Shown here: positions 1 to 7,291 of the stretch, one piece after another
How the letters are laid out: the number at the start of each line of letters is the position of its first letter
Numbering within the stretch: position 1 is the stretch's first letter
Assembly (NCBI RefSeq): GCF_009687905.1
Contig: NZ_BLBG01000002.1
Span: 265,604 to 329,603 of the forward strand
Reading direction: 5' to 3'
Origin: Lacticaseibacillus zhaodongensis
GTDB lineage: Bacteria; Bacillota; Bacilli; Lactobacillales; Lactobacillaceae
Length of the DNA stretch: 64,000 bases
Position numbers and translations under genes: made by a program
The notes under the pieces: model-generated
What the model saw: the letters and a program-made list of their open reading frames with translations, nothing else
Databases searched by the model: none
Told to the model about the DNA's origin: nothing

Positions 1-119
1 GTGGTGGCGATTGTGGGATCGTGATCATTGACAAGCAGACTGATGTTAGTGCTTTGCTGGATCGCTGGCAGAATGCGGACATCGAGCCGCTAGCCTTGAA
101 GGTGCACGAAATTAATTAA
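1..119 (+). CDS. mvaK2: Phosphomevalonate kinase, C-terminal end (partial)
   Basis: Only the last 38 codons lie in the window; the gene continues to the left. The visible peptide begins with GGDCGI, the end of the glycine-rich GAGGGDCGI motif of Gram-positive phosphomevalonate kinases (GHMP kinase superfamily). A helix with the pattern LLDRWQNADIEPL follows, closely matching the C-terminus of the streptococcal enzyme. The enzyme phosphorylates 5-phosphomevalonate to the diphosphate in the lower mevalonate pathway, in the cytosol. Upper-pathway genes lie only 3.4 kb away (3539-7147), which supports the call. The identification rests on a short stretch recognised by eye. Confidence 0.8.
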   Translation, partial: GGDCGIVIIDKQTDVSALLDRWQNADIEPLALKVHEIN

Positions 120-326
120 GACTGAATATGGGCAGCCGGAGCGGAAGAAATTCTGTTCTGACTGTTTTTTTGCGTTCCGTTAGTGCAGCTTATTTTGAGT
201 AATAGGTGAAAACGGTTAGAAAAATCAGCACAATCAACCACGATTAACAATAGGACTACTAGTACCCGCCCCGTTCTAGTAAAATAATAACTAACACAAA
301 GTCATAAGAAAAAGGAGACCTGCATC
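120..326. other. Spacer between mvaK2 and galU
   Basis: This A+T-rich gap has no convincing reading frame. An AAAGGAG ribosome binding site at 312-318 serves the galU GTG start. A TAAAAT at 280-285 could be a -10 element, but no good -35 is spaced correctly, so no promoter is called. Confidence 0.5.
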
Positions 327-1256
327 GTGAAAGTACGCAAAGCCGTCATTCCTGCCGCTGGGTTAGGAACCCGTTTCCTGCCCGCTACTAAGGCACTCGC
401 CAAAGAAATGTTGCCAATCGTCGACAAGCCAACCATTCAGTTTATTGTTGAGGAAGCCAAAGCCTCGGGAATTGAAGACATCCTGATTGTTGAGGGTAAG
501 TCCAAGCGGTCCATTGAGGATCATTTTGACTCCAACCCTGAACTGGAGGCTAACTTAAAGGCCAAGCATAAGGACGAACTACTTGAATTGGTGCACTCCA
601 CCACTGATATTGGGGTTAACCTATTCTTCGTTCGGCAGCCATACCCGAACGGTTTAGGCGACGCCGTACGGCTGGCAAAGTCATTTATTGCTGACGAGCC
701 ATTCGTAGTCATGCTGGGTGATGACCTCATGGAAGACAAGGTACCACTGACCAAGCAACTCATGAATGAATACGAGAAGACGCACAGCTCAATTCTGGCC
801 GTTAAGCGTGTTCCCCACCGGGAAGTATCTAAGTACGGGGTCATTGATCCGAGTGATGAAGTTGAACCAGGACTCTTCAATGTTTCCCGTTTCGTTGAAA
901 AGCCAGCCGTCGAGGACGCTCCCAGTGACCTTGCCATCATTGGTCGTTACTTGCTCACCCCAGAAATTTTCCAGATTCTGGACAACCAGAAACCTGGTAA
1001 GGGTGGCGAGATTCAGTTGACTGATGCAATTGACACCCTGAACCGCACCCAGCGGGTATTCGCGCACGAGTTCACCGGTGATCGTTACGATGTCGGCAAC
1101 AAATTTGGCTTCGTGCAGACGACAATCGAATACGGCTTGACCCATCCTGAAGTTAAGGATGCATTGCGGCCGTACATTGAAAAGCTCGGCAAGCAACTTG
1201 AAGCCGAAGACAAGGCCAAAACCGCTACGCCGAAAGCGGACAAGCCTAGCAAGTAA
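327..1256 (+). CDS. galU: UTP--glucose-1-phosphate uridylyltransferase
   Basis: The enzyme makes UDP-glucose from glucose-1-phosphate and UTP in the cytosol, feeding exopolysaccharide, teichoic-acid glycosylation and galactose metabolism. The 309-residue length is normal for bacterial GalU. The N-terminus carries the nucleotidyltransferase signature [14 protein letters not shown], followed by [14 protein letters not shown]. The VMLGDD segment (about residues 130-135) holds the metal-binding aspartates, and VEKP and GGEIQLTDA are also present. The C-terminal 20 residues are charged and K/A/T rich. The start is GTG at 327, eight bases after AAAGGAG. It appears monocistronic, with a strong terminator directly downstream. 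Confidence 0.97.
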   Translation: MKVRKAVIPAAGLGTRFLPATKALAKEMLPIVDKPTIQFIVEEAKASGIEDILIVEGKSKRSIEDHFDSNPELEANLKAKHKDELLELVHSTTDIGVNLFFVRQPYPNGLGDAVRLAKSFIADEPFVVMLGDDLMEDKVPLTKQLMNEYEKTHSSILAVKRVPHREVSKYGVIDPSDEVEPGLFNVSRFVEKPAVEDAPSDLAIIGRYLLTPEIFQILDNQKPGKGGEIQLTDAIDTLNRTQRVFAHEFTGDRYDVGNKFGFVQTTIEYGLTHPEVKDALRPYIEKLGKQLEAEDKAKTATPKADKPSK

Positions 1257-1271
1257 TTGAAAATTGCCCGT

Positions 1272-1303
1272 AAAAAAGTTCAGTCAGCTGACTGAACTTT
1301 TTT
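1272..1303 (+). terminator. Perfect palindromic terminator after galU
   Basis: This is a fully symmetric 32-base palindrome in which AAAAAAGTTCAGTCAG pairs with its exact complement. Because it has A's on one side and T's on the other, it could terminate transcription in both directions. Confidence 0.9.
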
Positions 1304-1428
1304 AGTGAATAGAATCACGATTTGCCAAAAATGAACAGAAAAGTGGCCGGGCGAACCAATGTTTGCTATGCTAGTGACAGGTTATTTGACACGATTTTTT
1401 GGAGGTGGGTCCCATCATTCACAGATTA

Positions 1429-1980
1429 ATGCGCCGGCTCTTTACATTATTGAGTGTTGCGCTGGTTTTGGCACTTACATATAGTTTTGCCGGACGGGGC
1501 TGGGTACCAGCGGCTTGGCATCAATACTTGGACCCGTTTAGTTTCGGAACTATCGCCGTGTTCACAATATGGGTAGCAATCTGGATTTTCGACCGCCACT
1601 TTCGTTATCGGGACCTATCCTTGGAACGGGTGGATGAGATGGACGGCTTTGAATTCGAACGCTTTTGCGCATATCTCTTGCGCCGTAATGGCTATCGCCA
1701 CGTGTCCGTTACCCAAGAAAGCGGCGATCAAGGTGTTGACGTAATCGCCACCAAGAACAAAAAGAAGTACGGAATTCAGTGCAAACGGTATAACGGTTTT
1801 GTCGGCAACCATGCCGTTCAGGAAGTCTGGAGTGGTCACCAATATTATGACCTTGATGCCGCCATCGTTCTCAGCAACAGTCAATTCTCTGATTCTGCGC
1901 AAGAGTTAGCGCAGGAGCTGGGAGTTGAACTCATTGGCCGCGACGGCTTGCGCAAAATGATGCGGCACCTACCTAGCTAG
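1429..1980 (+). CDS. Membrane-anchored Mrr-like nuclease-fold protein
   Basis: The protein begins with two hydrophobic segments (about residues 4-20 and 37-54, counted from ATG 1429). A cytosolic Mrr_cat domain of the restriction-endonuclease fold fills the remainder. Family features visible are FEFERFCAYLLRRNGY, GDQGVDVIA (catalytic aspartate) and GIQCKR (the QxK of the D...QxK active site). Family knowledge suggests cleavage of modified or foreign DNA, but many lactobacilli carry such anchored versions of unknown role. The start is uncertain. The only good ribosome binding site (GGAGGTG, 1401-1407) is 21 bases from this ATG; TTG 1399 would precede it, and ATC 1414 or ATT 1417 are optimally spaced. 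No methylase partner is nearby. Confidence 0.8.
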   Translation: MRRLFTLLSVALVLALTYSFAGRGWVPAAWHQYLDPFSFGTIAVFTIWVAIWIFDRHFRYRDLSLERVDEMDGFEFERFCAYLLRRNGYRHVSVTQESGDQGVDVIATKNKKKYGIQCKRYNGFVGNHAVQEVWSGHQYYDLDAAIVLSNSQFSDSAQELAQELGVELIGRDGLRKMMRHLPS

Positions 1981-2267
1981 TGGAGGACAATGTTGCCGCC
2001 GTGAAACTGACAGCCAAAAATTGGCAGGCTCTGGTTTTCGGAGCGGAGTCTGACTGGCAAATGCCTACGTTCCGGCTGGTTGAGTAGCAGCGCGAGTTCC
2101 CAGTGCTTCAACCCATGTTTGGTCAGTGGTACGCAGGTTAATTCTAGGACGTCATTAGTAGTCTGTTCGACTGCGCTGATGTTCAGTGTTGTTGCGGCAA
2201 CTTCTGCCTGAATTCCGGCATTTCTGTCTAGATCAATGGTTAGGGCGATTAAGTCAATTGCACGCAT
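1977..2267 (-). CDS. Hypothetical protein, 96 aa
   Basis: I do not recognise this protein. It is supported by an excellent ribosome binding site on the minus strand (AGGAGGT about nine bases before the ATG at 2267). The reading frame is open and ends convergently, overlapping the stop of the Mrr-like gene by four bases. The N-terminal half is hydrophobic and aliphatic but shows no clear membrane helix (MRAIDLIALTIDLD). The C-terminal half is basic and contains HWELALLLNQPERRHL. No cysteine cluster, signal peptide or repeat is visible. Its placement tail-to-tail with a nuclease-like gene may be chance. Confidence 0.6.
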   Translation of the reverse strand: MRAIDLIALTIDLDRNAGIQAEVAATTLNISAVEQTTNDVLELTCVPLTKHGLKHWELALLLNQPERRHLPVRLRSENQSLPIFGCQFHGGNIVLH

Positions 2268-2429
2268 GGTCAGCAGACCTCCTAGTAGTTGTTGGTAGAT
2301 ACCTTGCTAATTACTATACCATTTTGATTTGGGCCTGTATCTGTTCCAAGTGGGTCGGTCTGTGGGGATGGCATAAGTGGCTGTTTGGGGCTATGCTGAA
2401 GTCATCTTTTTTGAGTGAGGACAAACACA

Positions 2430-3317
2430 ATGGCGGAACAATTGCAGTGGCACCACATCAATACGGACGATACGCAGGCTTTGGCTCAGGCGCGGGAGAA
2501 CTACAATCTAACGGCCGAGCAAACGGGCTACGCCGGTGATCGTTATGAACGGGCCCACGTTGAGTACGATGCCCTGGCGAAGACCTTCTTGCTGGTGTTC
2601 AACATTCCTGACGCGGATGTTGATGCGGCGCAGGAAGAGCAGCACCAAATGACATTTTTGATCAAAGACGAGATGATGCTGAGTTTTGGTCACGTTGATG
2701 CCAGCAAAATTGTCCGGGAGCTGGAACAGACGGTCGCAGTCGGCAAGTATGAAACCCCGTATCAGTTTTTACTTGAGGCGCTCTACCTCGTTACCGAACG
2801 CTTCATGCCTTTGGTGCAGAAAGCCGATGCGGCACGGCATGAGGTGCAACAAGAATTGCGCCAAAAAACCACGCGTAAAATGTTACTAGAATTGTCAAAT
2901 TTAGAAACTAACGCGCTTTACCTCGGAAACGCTGCTAAACAAAATGAGAGTGTACTCGAGCAGCTGAAGGGAATCACGGTCTATCACGGATTCACGCCTG
3001 CTGAGAAGGAACGCTTAGAGGACGTGCTGATCGAAGCGGGACAGCTGGTGGAGATGACTCAGCTGGGGAGCCAAAACTTGTCGCAACTTGAGGGTACTTA
3101 CAACAATATCCTGAACAATAATCTGAACGACACGATGAAGTTTCTGACGATTTGGTCCATTGTCCTTACCGCCCCCACAATTATCTCCGGCTTCTTTGGG
3201 CAAAATGTTCCGGTCCCGTTTGAGCATAGTCCCCAGGGGTGGCTGGTTTCGATTGGATTGGCAGTTTTGCTTTCGGCAATTTTTGCACTGCTCATGTCGC
3301 GGTACATTCGTAAATAA
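2430..3317 (+). CDS. corA: CorA-family divalent cation transporter
   Basis: This 295-residue inner-membrane channel is predicted to move Mg2+ or related divalent ions. The long cytosolic N-terminal domain (about residues 1-235) is rich in charged helices. Two C-terminal membrane helices follow (roughly 240-258 and 270-290), with a basic tail ending YIRK. The family's signature GMN loop between the helices reads GQN here (GFFGQNVPVPF). That is a known kind of deviation within the wider CorA/MIT superfamily and could alter selectivity. ATG 2430 is chosen because GTGAGGA lies eight bases upstream; an upstream GTG at 2415 is part of that ribosome binding site. A terminator follows. Confidence 0.9.
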   Translation: MAEQLQWHHINTDDTQALAQARENYNLTAEQTGYAGDRYERAHVEYDALAKTFLLVFNIPDADVDAAQEEQHQMTFLIKDEMMLSFGHVDASKIVRELEQTVAVGKYETPYQFLLEALYLVTERFMPLVQKADAARHEVQQELRQKTTRKMLLELSNLETNALYLGNAAKQNESVLEQLKGITVYHGFTPAEKERLEDVLIEAGQLVEMTQLGSQNLSQLEGTYNNILNNNLNDTMKFLTIWSIVLTAPTIISGFFGQNVPVPFEHSPQGWLVSIGLAVLLSAIFALLMSRYIRK

Positions 3318-3328
3318 TTTGGCATCGG

Positions 3329-3360
3329 GCCACCCTCAGTTCAACTGAAGGTGGCATTTT
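3329..3360 (+). terminator. Terminator after corA
   Basis: A 13-bp stem (GCCACC...GGTGGC, one mismatch) with a short loop is followed by TTTT. Confidence 0.8.
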
Positions 3361-3433
3361 GGTTAGTTGGAAGTGCGTAAGGAAAGGTAAAGATTATCCA
3401 GACCCTTAAGTTTAGGTGCATAGGGCTGGTTAA

Positions 3434-3461
3434 TTAGATAAAATAGTAGCAGTGCTATAAG
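3434..3461 (+). promoter_or_regulatory. Possible promoter of the mevalonate operon
   Basis: An extended -10 element, TGC-TATAAG (3453-3461), lies 16 bases after a weak -35 (TTAGAT, 3434-3439), about 80 bases before the thiolase start. It is the best candidate in the gap. Confidence 0.4.
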
Positions 3462-3538
3462 CGGCGGTTAACAATCTGAGTATTAGTGATGGCCCAGAAG
3501 TTTTCCGCAAATCAATCAAAAAAACGGAGGAACAGATT

Positions 3539-4726
3539 GTGGAAGTTGTAATTGCAGGAACAACCCGGACGCCAATTGGTAAGTTTGGCGGGGCGCTAGC
3601 CAGCAAATCGGCCGTCGACTTGGGCGTCATTGCGGCGAAAACGGCGATTGCTCGGGCGGGGATCGACCCGCAGCGCATCAACCAGGCCATCTTTGGTAAT
3701 GTCTACCAAGCCGGGTCTGGTCAAAATGTTGCGCGCCAGATTGCGCTGAACAGTGGCATGTCCGTTAGCAGCACCGCGATGACGATCAATGAAGTCTGCG
3801 GTTCCGGTCTGAAGGCAATTCGCCTGGGCCAAAGTGCAATCATGATGGGTGACGCCGATGTGGTTCTCGTCGGTGGTACTGAGTCCATGAGTAATGTTCC
3901 TTATTACGACACAAGCGCGCGCTGGGGGCACAAGTATGGTAATACCCAGTTGACTGACGGGCTGGTCCGCGACGGCTTGAGTGACGCCTTTAGTGGGGTT
4001 GCAATGGGCGTGACTGCCGAGAATGTGGCGGCCAAATACGGTGTGAGTCGTGCCGACCAAGACGCGTGGGCGCTCCGTTCCCACCAGCGGGCGGTGCAGG
4101 CAACGACGAACGGGGCTTTTGCTGCCGAGATTGCCCCAGTCACCGTGCAGACGCGCAAGGCCACCATCACGGTTAGCAAGGATGAGGGCCCGCGTCCGGA
4201 CACGAGTACGGAGAAGTTGGCGCACCTTAAGCCGAGTTTTAAGTCTGACGGTACCGTTACGGCCGGCAATGCCAGCGGGCTGAACGATGGCGCTTCCGCC
4301 ATGATCTTGCTGCGGCGGGATTTGGCCGATGAACTCGGAATCAAGTACGAAGCTGTAATTGACGCCTATGCGGAAGCGGGGGTTGATCCGCAGTACATGG
4401 GTTACGGACCCTATGAGGTTGTTTCCAGTTTGTTCGCGAAGTGTCATGAAGAGCCGACAGACGTTGACCTCTTCGAATTAAATGAGGCGTTCGCTGCTCA
4501 AAGTGTGGCCGTGGTGCGCAATCTCGGTCTTGATTCAGAGCGGGTGAACGTTGATGGTGGCGCAATTGCGCTTGGCCACCCACTCGGTGATTCTGGCGCC
4601 CGCATCGTCACCACGCTGATTCATGCGTTGCAGCGGCACGGCGGGCAAAAGGGTATCGCCGCGCTTTGCATTGGTGGGGGCTTGGGTGTCGGCTTGCAGT
4701 TGCACCTGGTGGCCGCTAATGCCTAA
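3539..4726 (+). CDS. atoB: Acetyl-CoA C-acetyltransferase (thiolase)
   Basis: The enzyme condenses two acetyl-CoA into acetoacetyl-CoA, the first step of the mevalonate pathway. It is 395 residues long, normal for a biosynthetic thiolase. The nucleophilic cysteine is Cys87 in NEVCGSGLKA. The other catalytic motifs are LFELNEAFAAQ, the GHPLGDSGAR histidine motif and the C-terminal CIGGGLGVG. GTG 3539 follows ACGGAGG at a good distance. The stop overlaps the mvaA start by eight bases, implying translational coupling. In enterococci these two activities are fused as MvaE; here they are separate, overlapping frames. The gene symbol is by function; other labels (thl, mvaC) are used in related species. 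Confidence 0.95.
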   Translation: MEVVIAGTTRTPIGKFGGALASKSAVDLGVIAAKTAIARAGIDPQRINQAIFGNVYQAGSGQNVARQIALNSGMSVSSTAMTINEVCGSGLKAIRLGQSAIMMGDADVVLVGGTESMSNVPYYDTSARWGHKYGNTQLTDGLVRDGLSDAFSGVAMGVTAENVAAKYGVSRADQDAWALRSHQRAVQATTNGAFAAEIAPVTVQTRKATITVSKDEGPRPDTSTEKLAHLKPSFKSDGTVTAGNASGLNDGASAMILLRRDLADELGIKYEAVIDAYAEAGVDPQYMGYGPYEVVSSLFAKCHEEPTDVDLFELNEAFAAQSVAVVRNLGLDSERVNVDGGAIALGHPLGDSGARIVTTLIHALQRHGGQKGIAALCIGGGLGVGLQLHLVAANA

Positions 4727-5972
4727 GTTTTATCAGCTCAGCCGGGCAGAACGTATTGCCGAATTGCAGCGCGCCGGCATTTTGGGGCCGGACGCTGCAG
4801 ACTTGCTACGCAACAATGCGGCCCTTGAGGAAGAAACCGCTGACCACCTGACAGAAAATCAAATTGCGCAGTATCCCTTACCGTTGGGTGTTGTGCACAA
4901 ACTGCGGGTCAATGGTGTGCAGCGTGAGGTGGCCATTGCCGGTGAGGAACCGAGTGTGGTCGCAGCGGCCAGCAATGGGGCCCGAATGGCTGCGATTGCC
5001 GGTGGGGTGCGTGCAAGCGCGCCGCGGACACACCTCGTGGATGCAGAAATTGCCTTCACGGTTCAAGTGCCAGCCGCACAGCGAATTTTGACAGAACATG
5101 ATGCTGATATTCGCGCTGTTGCCGAACGTGCGCACCCGTCAATCGTGCAGCGCGGGGGCGGCCTGCGCACAATTACCTACAGTGAGGTCGGTTCCGCTTG
5201 TAAAGTCACGCTGAGCATCGATGTTCAGGAGGCAATGGGGGCGAACATCGTGAACACCATTGCTGAGGCTGTCAGCCACTTGCTAAGTCATTACTTTCAG
5301 CAGGAACCGCTATTCGCCATTTTGACCAATTACAGTGCTGCCACCACCACGGCACAAATTGACTTGCCCTTTGCGGCCGTTGCGACTAAACAGGCTAGTG
5401 GCGAGCACGTTGCGGCCAAAATTGCGGCGGCCAGTGATTTTGCTTGCCAGGACGTGGCGCGGGCAAGTACGAACAACAAGGGCATCATGAACGGAATCAG
5501 CGGTGCCGCTATTGCATTAGGTCAAGATTACCGGGCCTTGGAAGCGGGTGTGTATGCTTACGCCGCGCACACGGGTCGTTACATGCCACTCTCACACTGG
5601 ACACTGACGGATACCGGCCTGCACGGCGAATTAAGCTTACCGCTGGCTTTAGGAACCGTTGGTGGGGCGATTTCGGCTCTGCCGCTAGCGCAGGTTAGTC
5701 AGGAACTGGCGCGCATCGACAATGTGCGGACGGCGCAGGAAGTATTAGCGGCGCTCGGTCTGGTGCAGAATTTAGCCGCCTTGCGCGCACTGGTTGGCCC
5801 CGGCATTCAGGCGGGACACATGGCGCTACAAGCAGGAGCACTGGCAATCGCTGCCGGCGCAACGGGAGCAGAGGTTGACCTTGTGACCCGCGAATTGCAG
5901 AACACACCGAAAACCCTGGCTGCAGCCCGAATGCTATTGGAACAGTTACGTAAGCACAAGGAGGAACAATAA
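4719..5972 (+). CDS. mvaA: Hydroxymethylglutaryl-CoA reductase (class II)
   Basis: This enzyme reduces HMG-CoA to mevalonate in the cytosol. The 417-residue protein has class II hallmarks: EAMGANIVNTIAEAVS (the conserved MGAN segment), TNNKGIMNG, and LGTVGGAIS. ATG 4719 is chosen because MPKFYQLSRAERIAEL is a typical N-terminus. The frame is open farther upstream only as an overlap with the thiolase gene. Its start lies inside the thiolase 3' end, and its stop is two bases from the mvaS start region, so thiolase, mvaA and mvaS form one operon. The protein begins in a frame shifted by +1 relative to thiolase, so it is not an in-frame fusion. Confidence 0.96.
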   Translation: MPKFYQLSRAERIAELQRAGILGPDAADLLRNNAALEEETADHLTENQIAQYPLPLGVVHKLRVNGVQREVAIAGEEPSVVAAASNGARMAAIAGGVRASAPRTHLVDAEIAFTVQVPAAQRILTEHDADIRAVAERAHPSIVQRGGGLRTITYSEVGSACKVTLSIDVQEAMGANIVNTIAEAVSHLLSHYFQQEPLFAILTNYSAATTTAQIDLPFAAVATKQASGEHVAAKIAAASDFACQDVARASTNNKGIMNGISGAAIALGQDYRALEAGVYAYAAHTGRYMPLSHWTLTDTGLHGELSLPLALGTVGGAISALPLAQVSQELARIDNVRTAQEVLAALGLVQNLAALRALVGPGIQAGHMALQAGALAIAAGATGAEVDLVTRELQNTPKTLAAARMLLEQLRKHKEEQ

Positions 5973-5974
5973 TA

Positions 5975-7147
5975 ATGAAAATTGGGATCGATCGGATTGG
6001 TTTGTACTCACCACATTACTACGTTGCCTTAGCAGATGTTGCGGCGGCGCGAAATGTTGACCCGAACAAATACATCATTGGCATTGGGCAGACGGAACAG
6101 GCAGTCCCGCCGAGTGCTGAGGACGTGGTGACTATGGGTGCGAGTGCGGCTAACGAATTCATTGGCGACATTGATACCAGTAAAATCGGTCTTCTAGTGC
6201 TCGGTACCGAAACCGGAATCGACGCTAGCAAATCCGGTGCGGTCGTTATCCAGCGGCTGTTGCAGTTGCCAATGGGGATGCGGACTTTTGAAATTAAGCA
6301 GGCTTGTTATGGCGGAACAGCGGGCCTCATGGCGGCTAGGGATTACGTTGCGGCACACCCAGACAAAACCGCGCTAGTCATCGCCGCCGATATCGCCCGG
6401 TATGGTCTGGCTAGTGGTGGTGAGGTGACTCAGGGCGCCGGCGCAGTTGCCATGTTGGTCAGTGCCAATCCGCGCATCATGACGATTGAGGATGATTCAG
6501 TTTTCATCAGCAAGGACATCTCGGACTTCTGGCGGCCAGTATACACCGACCTCGCTTTAGCTAAGGGCAAGTATTCCACCGAACAGTACATCGAGTTCTT
6601 CCAGACCGTCTGGGCCCGCTACCAGCAGGACACTGGCCGGACGCTCGCGGATTTTGCGGCAGCAAATTTCCACTTGCCGTACACCAAAATGGGGATGAAG
6701 GCGCTGAAGACGGCGTTGCCTGCCGCTAGTGCTGCAGTTCAGGAACGGTTACTGGCCCGCTACCACGAATCAACGATTTACAGTCGCCGAATCGGTAACA
6801 TTTACACCGGTTCGCTCTACCTGGCACTCCTGAGCCTGCTGGAGAATACGAGTGCACTCAAGGCTGGAGACCGCTTGGGGATGTTCTCCTACGGTTCCGG
6901 TGCGGTCGGTGAATTCTACAGTGGCGTCTTGCAGCCCGGCTACACGGACCTGCTGGCGGCTGCTAAGCACGTACAGGAATTGGATGCGCGGACCGAGCTG
7001 ACCGTGCCCGAATATGAGGCCATGTTCAATAACAAGGTTCCTTACGCCGCGGACGATTACGCAACTGATCCAAAAGCAGTGGTCGGCGCATTTCGTCTTG
7101 AGGGAGTCGTTAAGCAGGAGCGGCAGTATCGCCGGAATGACAAGTAA
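5975..7147 (+). CDS. mvaS: Hydroxymethylglutaryl-CoA synthase
   Basis: This enzyme condenses acetyl-CoA and acetoacetyl-CoA into HMG-CoA, between the two upstream enzymes in the pathway. It is 390 residues long. The catalytic triad of the bacterial enzymes falls at the canonical positions: Glu79 in LGTETGIDASKS, Cys111 in KQACYGGTAGL, and His233 in NFHLPYTKMG. The SRRIGNIYTGS motif near the C-terminus is also typical. ATG 5975 is preceded by AAGGAGG (5958-5964). It is the last gene of the operon and is followed by a hairpin terminator. Confidence 0.98.
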   Translation: MKIGIDRIGLYSPHYYVALADVAAARNVDPNKYIIGIGQTEQAVPPSAEDVVTMGASAANEFIGDIDTSKIGLLVLGTETGIDASKSGAVVIQRLLQLPMGMRTFEIKQACYGGTAGLMAARDYVAAHPDKTALVIAADIARYGLASGGEVTQGAGAVAMLVSANPRIMTIEDDSVFISKDISDFWRPVYTDLALAKGKYSTEQYIEFFQTVWARYQQDTGRTLADFAAANFHLPYTKMGMKALKTALPAASAAVQERLLARYHESTIYSRRIGNIYTGSLYLALLSLLENTSALKAGDRLGMFSYGSGAVGEFYSGVLQPGYTDLLAAAKHVQELDARTELTVPEYEAMFNNKVPYAADDYATDPKAVVGAFRLEGVVKQERQYRRNDK

Positions 7148-7179
7148 AATTTACGTTTCCAGTCTGGAAACCGATAAAG

Positions 7180-7220
7180 GTGCAAACGTCAATTAATTTT
7201 GACGCTTGCACTTTTCTTTT
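7180..7220 (+). terminator. Terminator of the mevalonate operon
   Basis: A 13-bp stem (GTGCAAACGTCAA with its complement, one mismatch) and a TTAAT-type loop are followed by a T-rich tail (CTTTTCTTTT). Confidence 0.85.
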
Positions 7221-7224
7221 CCAG

Positions 7225-7260
7225 TGTAATCGTTTACAATAAAGACATGGTTACTAATAA
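7225..7260 (+). promoter_or_regulatory. cre site and promoter upstream of pyruvate oxidase
   Basis: TGTAATCGTTTACA at 7225-7238 fits the CcpA operator consensus TGWAANCGNTNWCA at every position. Its right half, TTTACA (7233-7238), doubles as a -35 element, with TAATAA (7255-7260) as -10 after 16 bases. CcpA bound here would block the promoter, so catabolite repression of pyruvate oxidase is expected. This agrees with what is known for other lactobacilli. Confidence 0.78.
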
Positions 7261-7291
7261 TAAGTAAACGTGATGAACGGAGGAGTTAATT

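Noticed and set aside
3596..4447. 283-codon minus-strand frame opposite thiolase
   Set aside because: It is a shadow of the GC-rich thiolase frame, with no recognisable motif and no start signal.
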